DNA from: Cellulomonas dongxiuzhuiae
Lineage (GTDB): Bacteria; Actinomycetota; Actinomycetes; Actinomycetales; Cellulomonadaceae
DNA: 64,000 bases
Assembly: GCF_018623035.1 (NCBI RefSeq)
Contig: NZ_CP076023.1
Span: forward strand, 3,348,001 to 3,412,000
Direction: 5' to 3'
Shown here: in pieces, positions 36,201-43,214 of the stretch
How the letters are laid out: every line of letters starts with the position of its first letter
Numbering within the stretch: position 1 is the first letter of the stretch
The notes under the pieces: generated by a model
What the model saw: the letters and a program-made list of their open reading frames with translations, nothing else
Database searches by the model: none
Told to the model about the DNA's origin: nothing
Position numbers and translations under genes: made by a program

Positions 36201-38878
36201 ACCAGGTCGTGCAGGTCGTCGTGCAGTCCGCGCACGACGCCTTCCAGGCGCGCGAGGGTGCGCGCGTCACCGTCACGGGCGTCGTCGGGTACTCCGGCAC
36301 CACCCAGGTGCGCCGCAGCCAGACGTACACGACCGACGAGTTCGGCGAGGCGCTGGTGTGCACGACCGAGGCCGGTGCGTGCGCGGGCCACCCGGTGCTG
36401 GCGCTCGTGTCCGGGCAGGTGGGGCTCGTCGTGCAGGCCGACGGGTTCGACACGCTGCGTCTCGACGGCGTCGAGCTCGGCACGGTCGACCGCATCGTCC
36501 TGACGCCGTCGTACCAGCTGCTCGACGCGTCGGTCGTGCTCGTCCCCCGCGTCACGACGCTGCCCGACGTCACGTTCGAGCTGGTGTCCGCACCGCCCGG
36601 CACCGGCACGGTGCGGCTGACGCCCGCGGTGACCGGTGCGGACACGACCGTCGGCGAGGCGCCCGACGCACGTCCCGCGACGCGGGTCGCCCTGACGTTC
36701 GTCGACACCGCCATCGGCGTCGAGAACCGGATCCGCCCGGGCACCTACCGCTTCGCGGTGCGCGCCCCCGGCTGGAGCCCGGGCACGGCGGGCGCCGAGA
36801 TCGTCGTCGAGGTCCCGCTCCGCACGACCGGCAGCCCCGGGACGACGCTCTCGGAGACGGTGCTGCTGCGCGACGGCGGCGTGCGCGTCACGCTCGCGCC
36901 GGACGGTGCGGCGCCCCTGGCCGCCGCACGCGTCACCCTGTCCGCCGGCGGGACGGTCCTCGTGCAGCGTGACGTGAGTGCGGCGACCGCCGTCGACCTC
37001 GGGGCCGTGCCGGTGGGCACGTACGAGGTGCAGGTGGTCGCCGCGGGGTTCCGCACGCCCGCGCCGGTCGGCGTCGAGGTCGTCGCGGGGACCGTCGCGA
37101 CGCCGGCGGTCGCGCTCACCGGGCTGGGCCGGATCCGCGGCACGGTGTCCACGCGCCTCGGCGAGGAGTGGACCGTCGCGCTGGCTGGCGCCGACGTGCG
37201 CGGCGAGGGCCCCGCCGACGCGACGGGGACCGGCCGGACCGAGTTCACCGCCCGTTCCGACACGACAGGGTCGTACACGCTGGTCGGCGACCTGGACCGC
37301 GAGGGGCTCTGGGCGGGCGACTGGGACGTCACCGCGTCGGCCGAGGCCCACACGCCGGCCACCGCGGTCGCCGCCGTCACCACCGGCACGACGACCTCCC
37401 ACCTCGAGCTCGACCCGCTCGGCTCGACGCTCACGGTGCGCGTCACCGACGCGACCGGGGCGCCGGTCACCGAGGGCCTCAACGTCCGCCTGGCGTACTC
37501 CGACCGCGCCGTGACGATCGATCCGCCGACCGTCGTGGACGACGAGTTCGTGTTCGGCGGGCTGCTGCCCCTGACGTACACGCTGTGGGTGGTGCCCTCG
37601 ACCACCGAGTACACGACGGTGAGCACGCGCGTCACCGTCGGGCCCGGGCAGCCGGGGCGCGTCGAGGTGCCGCTCGCGACGCCGACGGGCGCCGTCCAGG
37701 GCCAGGTGACGCAGGAGACCGCCGACGGTGAGCCCGTCGCGCTGCCGGACGTCGTCGTGACCGCGACGCCGCAGGGCACGACCGACGGCGTCTCCGTCAC
37801 GACCGGTCCGGACGGCCGCTACGTCCTGAGCGGGCTCGGCGGCGGCACGTACGCGCTGGCGTTCGCCGCGTCGGGGGCGACGATCACCCGCGGCGTGCAG
37901 GTCGTGCCCGGTCAGGGCACCGTGCTGGACGTGACGTTCCCGCTCGCGCGCCACGCGGTGACGGTGCAGCTCACCTCGAACATCGGCGCGGACCTGACCG
38001 GCGGGCTGGTGACCCTGACGTCGAGCACGGGCACGGTGCTCGGCCCGCAGCCGGTCGCACGTGCCGGCCTCCAGCACGTGACGACGTTCGCGCAGGTCCC
38101 GCCGGGCACCTGGACGGTGCGCGCCACGGGCCCCGCGGGGCACCTGGCGAGCGTCGAGCAGACCGTGGAGGTGACGGGGCCGCGGACGGTGCCGCTGGAG
38201 CTGCGCGAGGTCGAGGTGCGCCTGCGGGCGACGGGCGGGGCGCCGTCCGTCGTCGTCCGGGTGGCACCGACCGTCGGCAGCGCGCTCGACGTGCGGCTGA
38301 TCGACGGTGCGAGCGACTCGGTGCTGTACCTGCCCGGCACGACGAGCGGGCCGGCGGCCCAGCTGACGGCGACCACGACCACCGGGTGGCTGGTCGCGCT
38401 GTCGCAGTCGACGGTCCCGGCGAACGCGCGGCAGCTGCTCGTGACCGCGACGACGACCCGGGTGCCGGCGGTCACGTCGGTGTCCGCGACGACGTCGGCA
38501 CCGGTGAGGGTCGGCACCGACCTGACCGTGAACGTGACCGTGACGACCGCGTCCGGCACCCCCCTCGGGCAGGTGCAGGTCGGCGTCGGGTCGTCGCCCG
38601 ACTGGGAGACGGCCGTGATCGCGACGCTGGTCGGCGGCACCGCGACCGTGACGCTGCCGACGACCGGGTGGTCACCCGGGAGCACGGCGCTGCGGGTGCG
38701 GTACGTGCCGTCGGCCGCGACGTGGGCCCCGTCGTCCAGGACGGTGAACGTGCAGGTGCAGGCCGCCATCGTCCCGACCCCGTCCGCCGTGCCGACCCCG
38801 TCCGCCGCCCCGACCCCGTCCGCCGTCCCGACCGCACCCGTCGGTCCGGACGGTCCGGACGGACCCGGCGGGCCGTGA
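33224..38878 (+). CDS. Giant single-span membrane protein with tandem beta-sandwich repeats, paralogue 3
   Basis: 1884 residues from GTG 33224. Two Ig-like domains, a span at ~221-241 (VLKVAAVVVVLALWVAGALV), a Gln/Asp/Gly spacer of short GQDA-type units (~258-285), and then well over a dozen beta-sandwich repeats, many ending PGTYxVTV-x-GY. Four Cys occur as pairs near residues 715-725 and 825-850. The C-terminus is three PTPSA-type units and a Gly/Pro/Asp tail, a typical exposed end. The span lies at the same distance from the N-terminus as in paralogues 1 and 2, so the cytoplasmic module is conserved in size while the outside part varies from 5 to many repeats. If extended, it could cross the cell wall. 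Confidence 0.8.
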   Translation: MSDASRRSTATAPTVSVDAAAHGSPGRDVDVAVRVRNVADVPLDVHLHAIGLEPAWTPVAVTVPGLAPGASAGATLRVTPPPGAAAGGYPFLVVVESDAGRTVTDAVLTLDVAGELLVSIEPTDARGRARRRVDVVLANTGATATSALLSAVGSGVDVDVPLAPVHVPAAGTVRVPAVLRSSHRWVGREQRHTYRVTATGRSAPQEVPGTFTSRAWLGPTVLKVAAVVVVLALWVAGALVGIPRVVTALGERQDASVATGDAQDAGQDAGQDGGQGGAQGDGQDGDGDAPGQDGSDAPAVPTLRVAGQVSGTDPAGASVQVVPTSELWGSTAPTTVSTVAAVVQTVARPADATSAKLLGTALAVEGTAATAQRLRTTTDEAGTWAFAGLSPTTRYLVTVAKPGYGTQRYVLTGAELAENPLQTELRAGDGALRGVVTGPDGPVGGVGLTLTDGTTTVTTRTVTEGRVGTWSVEGLSTPSTYLVTASSDRWGSTSQLVTLGAAGERTVDLTVEPGLASVSGVAIGTAALGGVGGIGGLTVTATDGTVTRTATTLTGDDAGRFVLADLPTPGTYTVTVGGPGYATVTRELAVTAAGIDGWEVAMTAVGGAVSGTVRGDDGTGITAAGLTLSDGTETYKSMSSSDGNGSYRFVGVAAGTYVLSAEAFGFVTGFAQVEVTAGGTATSDLVLTSVPGDGLVATAGITGRVTDASTGGRVQCLATTEPCLVTVMTTATALDGTTRTVVATAAPDDAYVLPADGDGGLLPGRYTLSVSVPGYESGTVDVTVPMGAVVEAATVALTPSPSLVGSVLPRVGALPTDVCVVARPAGSTTTCVPATATCTATDARCARLTQGMYELRRLPAGTWEVVVVGLADDDWVTPEPAEVVLLPGETKRYDATIERLGIIRVTTLRADATDAIEVARGATVRATHVDGTPVRTAVSDENGVAELRGLTPGTYTIVTTAADDPGLDVTVERDISLNQQIDATVVLASPVGNQVVQVVVQSAHDAFQAREGARVTVTGVVGYSGTTQVRRSQTYTTDEFGEALVCTTEAGACAGHPVLALVSGQVGLVVQADGFDTLRLDGVELGTVDRIVLTPSYQLLDASVVLVPRVTTLPDVTFELVSAPPGTGTVRLTPAVTGADTTVGEAPDARPATRVALTFVDTAIGVENRIRPGTYRFAVRAPGWSPGTAGAEIVVEVPLRTTGSPGTTLSETVLLRDGGVRVTLAPDGAAPLAAARVTLSAGGTVLVQRDVSAATAVDLGAVPVGTYEVQVVAAGFRTPAPVGVEVVAGTVATPAVALTGLGRIRGTVSTRLGEEWTVALAGADVRGEGPADATGTGRTEFTARSDTTGSYTLVGDLDREGLWAGDWDVTASAEAHTPATAVAAVTTGTTTSHLELDPLGSTLTVRVTDATGAPVTEGLNVRLAYSDRAVTIDPPTVVDDEFVFGGLLPLTYTLWVVPSTTEYTTVSTRVTVGPGQPGRVEVPLATPTGAVQGQVTQETADGEPVALPDVVVTATPQGTTDGVSVTTGPDGRYVLSGLGGGTYALAFAASGATITRGVQVVPGQGTVLDVTFPLARHAVTVQLTSNIGADLTGGLVTLTSSTGTVLGPQPVARAGLQHVTTFAQVPPGTWTVRATGPAGHLASVEQTVEVTGPRTVPLELREVEVRLRATGGAPSVVVRVAPTVGSALDVRLIDGASDSVLYLPGTTSGPAAQLTATTTTGWLVALSQSTVPANARQLLVTATTTRVPAVTSVSATTSAPVRVGTDLTVNVTVTTASGTPLGQVQVGVGSSPDWETAVIATLVGGTATVTLPTTGWSPGSTALRVRYVPSAATWAPSSRTVNVQVQAAIVPTPSAVPTPSAAPTPSAVPTAPVGPDGPDGPGGP

Positions 38879-38966
38879 CCCGCCGGGCGGCGCACGCCCG
38901 CGTCGCGAGAGGATGGAGGGCACGCGCGGCACGCGTGCCCCGGGCGCGACGAGAGGGACACCCCAG

Positions 38967-39737
38967 GTGATCGAGATCCTCAGCCCCTCCGAGGTGGCAC
39001 GCGCACGGGACACGGGGGCCCTGGTCGGCGAGATCCTGCAGGCGCTGCGCCGCCGCGCCACGGTGGGCACCAACCTGCTGCAGATCGACCGCTGGGCGCA
39101 GGCGATGATCCTCGACGCGGGTGCGCAGTCCTGCTACGTGGACTACGCACCGTCGTTCGGCCGCGGGCCGTTCGGCCACTACGTCTGCACGGCCGTCAAC
39201 GACGCCGTCCTGCACGGCCTGCCGCACGACTACGCGCTGCGCGACGGGGACCTGCTGACGCTCGACCTCGCGGTGTCGCTGCGCGGCATCGCCGCGGACT
39301 CCGCGATCAGCTTCGTGGTGGGCGGGTCACCCGCCGCCGCCGACGTCGCGCTCATCGAGGCCACCGAGCGCGCGCTCGCCGCCGGCGTCGCCGCGGCCCG
39401 GCCCGGTGCGCGCATCGGCGACCTGTCGCACGCGATCGGCACGGTGCTCACGGGTGCCGGCTACCCCGTCAACACCGAGTTCGGCGGGCACGGAATCGGC
39501 TCAACCATGCACCAGGACCCGCACGTCGCCAACACCGGCCGCCCCGGCCGCGGCTACCCCCTGCGTCCCGGTCTGCTGCTCGCGCTCGAGCCGTGGGTCA
39601 TGGCGGACACCGACCGGATCGTCACCGACGCGGACGGCTGGACCCTGCGCAGCGCGACGGGCTGCCGCACCGCGCACAGCGAGCACACGATCGCCATCAC
39701 CGACGACGGCGCGGAGATCCTCACCCTCCCCCGCTGA
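38967..39737 (+). CDS. map: Methionine aminopeptidase, type I
   Basis: 256 residues from GTG 38967, preferred because GAGAGG lies 9 bp upstream and the product then begins VIEILSPSEVARARDTG like other family members; ATG 38913 would add 18 odd residues. It removes the initiator Met from new proteins. Metal ligands are all present: Asp in LTLDLAVSLRG, Asp in IAADSAISF, His in EFGGHGIGSTMHQDP, Glu in LALEPWV and Glu in HSEHTIAI; the substrate His is in FGHYVCTAVNDAVLHGLP. Lies inside the eCIS region but is not an eCIS family; perhaps an extra copy. No dyad site precedes it. Confidence 0.93.
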   Translation: MIEILSPSEVARARDTGALVGEILQALRRRATVGTNLLQIDRWAQAMILDAGAQSCYVDYAPSFGRGPFGHYVCTAVNDAVLHGLPHDYALRDGDLLTLDLAVSLRGIAADSAISFVVGGSPAAADVALIEATERALAAGVAAARPGARIGDLSHAIGTVLTGAGYPVNTEFGGHGIGSTMHQDPHVANTGRPGRGYPLRPGLLLALEPWVMADTDRIVTDADGWTLRSATGCRTAHSEHTIAITDDGAEILTLPR

Positions 39738-39750
39738 CCGACGTCAGCGG
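39731..39750. terminator. Bidirectional terminator overlapping the map stop codon
   Basis: CCGCTGAC-CGAC-GTCAGCGG, a perfect 8-bp stem with 4-nt loop. It includes the map stop and lies 6 bp from the end of the convergent eCIS operon, serving both. Confidence 0.65.
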
Positions 39751-39755
39751 GTCCG

Positions 39756-40262
39756 TCAGGTCAGCACCACCATCGTCACGACGAACGCGACGCCCGCACC
39801 CAGCAGCGCGGCGACGAGCGCCACCACCCACGTGCGGGGGTGCGCGCACGGCACCGCCACGGGTACCTGGACGACCTGCGGCGCGGGCTCCGGCGCGGGG
39901 GGCGGCAGCAGCACGGGCGCCGGCCGCGGGGTCAGGTCGGAGCCGCAGCGCACGCACGGCCCGCGCGCGTGCGCGTTGTGCTCGCCGCAGACGAGGCACG
40001 CGACGACGACGCCCGCGAGCTCACCCTCGACGCCCGGCGACCGGCGCACGGGGGCCGGGTCGGCGTCCGACGCGGCCGCCCGGGCACCGCCTCGGTCGGC
40101 CCAGAACAGCGGGTAGTCGCACTGCGGGCAGAACGCGGACGCGTCACGGCGCAGCAGGTCCAGCGCCGCGCGCGTCCCGCACTCGGGGCACGTCACCGTG
40201 TCGGTCCCACCGCCCGCCGTCCGGCCCATGCCGGGCACCGGCTCGCGCATCACCTCGGTCAT
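39756..40262 (-). CDS. Double zinc-ribbon protein with C-terminal membrane anchor
   Basis: 168 residues from ATG 40262, coupled by TGATG to the tail protein I gene and preceded by GGAGGGGGAG. First ribbon: CPECGTRAAL ... FCPQCDYPLFW; second: CLVCGEHNAHARGPCVRCGSD. A Pro-rich segment leads to one C-terminal span (WVVALVAALLGAGVAFVVTMVVL), so it is tail-anchored with the ribbons in the cytoplasm. It is the last gene of the structural operon. No member of the Afp/PVC set corresponds; a membrane-tethered zinc ribbon could be a dock for the particle or its assembly. Function unknown. Confidence 0.75.
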   Translation of the reverse strand: MTEVMREPVPGMGRTAGGGTDTVTCPECGTRAALDLLRRDASAFCPQCDYPLFWADRGGARAAASDADPAPVRRSPGVEGELAGVVVACLVCGEHNAHARGPCVRCGSDLTPRPAPVLLPPPAPEPAPQVVQVPVAVPCAHPRTWVVALVAALLGAGVAFVVTMVVLT

Positions 40263-40795
40263 CAGGACTCCCCCTCCGGTCGGGGCCACACCGTGCGGCC
40301 CCCCACCACCAGCTCGACGTGCACGTGCGCCGGCACCTCGGCGCGCACCAGCTCGACCAGCTCGTCCTGCGTCAGCCGCCCGGTCGACGCGGCCTCGAGC
40401 CGCACCCACGCCGTGTCGGTCGGCTCGTCACCCAGCGCGTGCACCCCGCCGCCGTCGACCACGTGCGCCGGCCCGCCGGTGTACCCCTCGAGCAGCACGC
40501 GCAGACCGTGCGCCGTACCCCGCCACGGCAGCGCGGCCGCCCCGGCGACGAGCAGGTCGCGCTGCAGGTCCTCCGGGAGGTCGGCGTCGAGCCCGGGCAG
40601 GCCGATCCAGCGCGCCAGGTAGCGCACCATCTCGGTCGGTGCGAGCCCGGGGTCGGCCAGGTACGGCAGGTTGTCCGGGTGGGCCAGCAGCGTCTCGGCC
40701 TCCGCCTGGAAGATGCGCACGAACCGCGAGAAGAAGTCCTCCGCGACCATGCCCGCGGGCAGCTGCGCGAGCAGCCAGTCCTCAGCGCGTCCCAC
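40262..40795 (-). CDS. Phage tail protein I-like baseplate protein (Afp12-type partner)
   Basis: 177 residues from GTG 40795. Landmarks: FFSRFVRIFQAEAETLLAH, then LPYLADPGLAPTEMVRYLARWIGLP and WRGTAHGLRVLLEGYTGG, the pattern of P2 gpI/TIGR02242-like tail proteins. In contractile systems it binds the gpJ-like wedge and often carries tail fibres. The fibre part is missing and no fibre gene follows. It lies 24 bp after the gpJ-like gene. Confidence 0.85.
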   Translation of the reverse strand: MGRAEDWLLAQLPAGMVAEDFFSRFVRIFQAEAETLLAHPDNLPYLADPGLAPTEMVRYLARWIGLPGLDADLPEDLQRDLLVAGAAALPWRGTAHGLRVLLEGYTGGPAHVVDGGGVHALGDEPTDTAWVRLEAASTGRLTQDELVELVRAEVPAHVHVELVVGGRTVWPRPEGES

Positions 40796-40819
40796 GTCGC
40801 GCCCCCGTCGCCGCGAACG

Positions 40820-42775
40820 TCATCGGACGACCACGCGGTGCTCGGCCGACAGGAGCAGCGTGTCGGGGTCGATCGCGAGGGACTCGCGGCCCTCGCCGAC
40901 ACGCCGGCCGTTGCGCAGGTCGTACGCGAACAGCGTGACCTCGTCGACGCCCAGGACGCCGTCGACGCCCTCGGCGACCTGCGCGACCGTGGTCGCGCTC
41001 AGCGTCTGGCCGAACGGCCAGCCCGTGCCCTGCGGCCCGCCGACCAGCGGGTGCACGAACCGGGTGAGCGCCTCGACGACGCGCTCGCGCACCGCCTGCA
41101 CGGGCCGCCCCGGGACCGCGCGCACGAGCGCCGCGACGGACACCCCGTGGTAGAACGGCGCGCCCAGCCCGACGGACACACCGACGGTCCGGCGCAGGTC
41201 CAGCTCCGCCGCGACGACGTCGAGCAGCCGCGGCGAGAGCACGAAGTCGTCGATGGTGTGGGTGCGCGGGTCGCTGCGCACCTGCGGCACCAGCAGCACG
41301 TGCACGGGGCGGGCGGGGCCGTCGGGCGGCACGGGCAGGCAGCGGGCCCGGGCGACCTCGACGGACGCCTGCCGGGCGACCTGCTCGAAGTCGGACGCCG
41401 TGACCGCACGCTGCCCGGTGCGCAGCGCCAGCGGGCCGCGGACCTTGGCCTCGTCGACCGTCTCCGCGTCGACGCCGCCCGTGGCGGGCACGAGGTTGGC
41501 GACCGAGCGCACCGACGGCAGCGCGGTGCGCAGCGACGTCACGGTGCGCGCCCCGACGTTGCCGCCGGACCCACCACCGGTCCGGTAGCCCGTGACGCGC
41601 ACCTGGGCGCCGTCGGGCGGCACCGCGCCGTGCTGGCGGGTGCGGCCGTCGGGCTGGCGGACGGCGGGACCGAACCGCACCTCGCCCGTCGCGGAGTCCC
41701 ACACGACGTGCCGGTCGCCCGGGCCCGACGCGGAGAAGTCCGGGACCTCGTCCCACTCGGTCGCGCCCGTGCGGTCGACGACGACGACGCGCTCGTCGGC
41801 GCGCCGCGTCGCGACCGGTGCCGCGGAGACCGTGAACCGCTGGGCCGGGCGTCCGTCGGACCGCCCGAGCACCTCCGCGGGCATCGCCTGCGCGTGCTCG
41901 GCCGGCACGCTGACGCCGACCGTGCGGACGCGCACGGACCCGACCTGCGGGGACGCCTGGTACGCGGGGCGGCCGTCGGCGCGGTCGAGCAGGCGCGCGC
42001 GCAGCCAGTAGGCGGTCGTCCCGCCGATCGTCAGGGGCGTGTGCCGGTCGCCGACGAGCAGGACCACGGCACCGTCGCGGTTGAGGCCGCCCGTGGTGTC
42101 CTCGTCGACGAGCGTCGGCACCCAGGCCTCACCGCTCCACACCTCCCACGCCAGGGGCGGGCGCGTCGGGTCGACGCCGATGCCCTCGGCGTGCGCGGTC
42201 ACGTCCAGGCGCAGCACGAGGTCCGCGAGCGGGTCGGCGCAGCCCAGGTAGAGCGCGTCGCCGTCGCGGATGGGCGACGACGGGAAGCAGCGGACGCTCT
42301 CGCCCGGCACCTGCAGGGCCTCCCACACGTCGCTCGACGCGGCACCGTCGGGCCCGGCGGTGCGGGCGGCGACGAGCCGCGGCGGCACCGCGACGGCCTC
42401 GGTCGACGTCGCGAACACCACGGGCTCCTGCCCGCCGACCGTCACGGTCGAGACCGCGGTGCCCTCGGGGATCACGACGGGCTCGTTCGCCGGCGCCGCG
42501 AGCCGGAACGTCAGGCGCGTGTGCGCGACCGACGGCGGGAACGGCTCGACACCGACGAGGCCCAGGAAGTGGGCGTACATCCGCTCCGGCACCTGGTTGA
42601 CCCGGTACAGCACCATCTCGCCGACCCACGCGAACAGCTCGACGAGCGCCACACCGGGGTCGGACAGGTTGTGGTTGGTCCACTCGGGCGTGAAGCGCGG
42701 GATGAGGCGTTTGGTCTCGTCGACGATGTCCTGGAACCGGCGGTCGTCGAGGTTCGGCGGGTCGAGCGGCGGCAT
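40820..42775 (-). CDS. Baseplate J-like wedge protein (Afp11-type)
   Basis: 651 residues. Begins MPPLDPPNLDDRRFQDIVDE, with NHNLSDPGVALVELFAWVGEMVLYRVNQVPER as the diagnostic N-terminal stretch of 'putative baseplate assembly' proteins. The middle has DGRTRQHGAVPPDGAQVRVTGYRTGGGSGGNVGA, typical of gpJ-like domains, followed by a C-terminal region with RCLPVPPDGPARPVHVLLVPQ. It forms the wedge that triggers sheath contraction. Intergenic gap to the gp25-like gene is 1 bp. Confidence 0.93.
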   Translation of the reverse strand: MPPLDPPNLDDRRFQDIVDETKRLIPRFTPEWTNHNLSDPGVALVELFAWVGEMVLYRVNQVPERMYAHFLGLVGVEPFPPSVAHTRLTFRLAAPANEPVVIPEGTAVSTVTVGGQEPVVFATSTEAVAVPPRLVAARTAGPDGAASSDVWEALQVPGESVRCFPSSPIRDGDALYLGCADPLADLVLRLDVTAHAEGIGVDPTRPPLAWEVWSGEAWVPTLVDEDTTGGLNRDGAVVLLVGDRHTPLTIGGTTAYWLRARLLDRADGRPAYQASPQVGSVRVRTVGVSVPAEHAQAMPAEVLGRSDGRPAQRFTVSAAPVATRRADERVVVVDRTGATEWDEVPDFSASGPGDRHVVWDSATGEVRFGPAVRQPDGRTRQHGAVPPDGAQVRVTGYRTGGGSGGNVGARTVTSLRTALPSVRSVANLVPATGGVDAETVDEAKVRGPLALRTGQRAVTASDFEQVARQASVEVARARCLPVPPDGPARPVHVLLVPQVRSDPRTHTIDDFVLSPRLLDVVAAELDLRRTVGVSVGLGAPFYHGVSVAALVRAVPGRPVQAVRERVVEALTRFVHPLVGGPQGTGWPFGQTLSATTVAQVAEGVDGVLGVDEVTLFAYDLRNGRRVGEGRESLAIDPDTLLLSAEHRVVVR

Positions 42776-42776
42776 G

Positions 42777-43214
42777 TCAGGAGTCCTCGCGGGGGATCAC
42801 GTAGAAGGGGAACACCAGGTTGCGGCGGTCGTTGGTCGACCGGACCTGGTAGTCGATCTGGATGTGGAGCAGGCCCGACTCGCCGGGGTCCTGCACGGGG
42901 CGCACGTCCTCGACGTCGACGCGCGGCTCCCACTGGGCCAGCGCGTCGCGCACGGCCTGGCGCACCAGGCCGACGAGGTTGGGGGTGATGGGCTCGAAGA
43001 GCAGGTCCCAGATGCGGCAGCCGAACGCGGGGCGCATGAGGCGCTCGCCGGGTGCCGTGAGCAGGACGACGCGCATGGCGTCCTCGACGTCGCCCGTGCC
43101 GTCGGTCATGGCGATCGAGCCGGTGTGGTCGACCGTGAACGGCCACGCGAAGCCGCGCCCGACGAAGTCCGCGGCCACCGTCATGCCGTTGTGGGTGTGC
43201 TGGAGGTCGCTCAT
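42777..43214 (-). CDS. gp25-like baseplate wedge protein (Afp9-type)
   Basis: 145 residues from ATG 43214, overlapping the spike gene stop (TGATG). Contains GFAWPFTVDHTGSIAMTDG, IRVVLLTAPGERLMRP (here MRVVLLTAPGERLM), FGCRIWDLLFEP and ALAQWEPRVDVEDVRP: the gp25/W family, including the EPR motif. It connects the wedge to the sheath initiator. Confidence 0.95.
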   Translation of the reverse strand: MSDLQHTHNGMTVAADFVGRGFAWPFTVDHTGSIAMTDGTGDVEDAMRVVLLTAPGERLMRPAFGCRIWDLLFEPITPNLVGLVRQAVRDALAQWEPRVDVEDVRPVQDPGESGLLHIQIDYQVRSTNDRRNLVFPFYVIPREDS

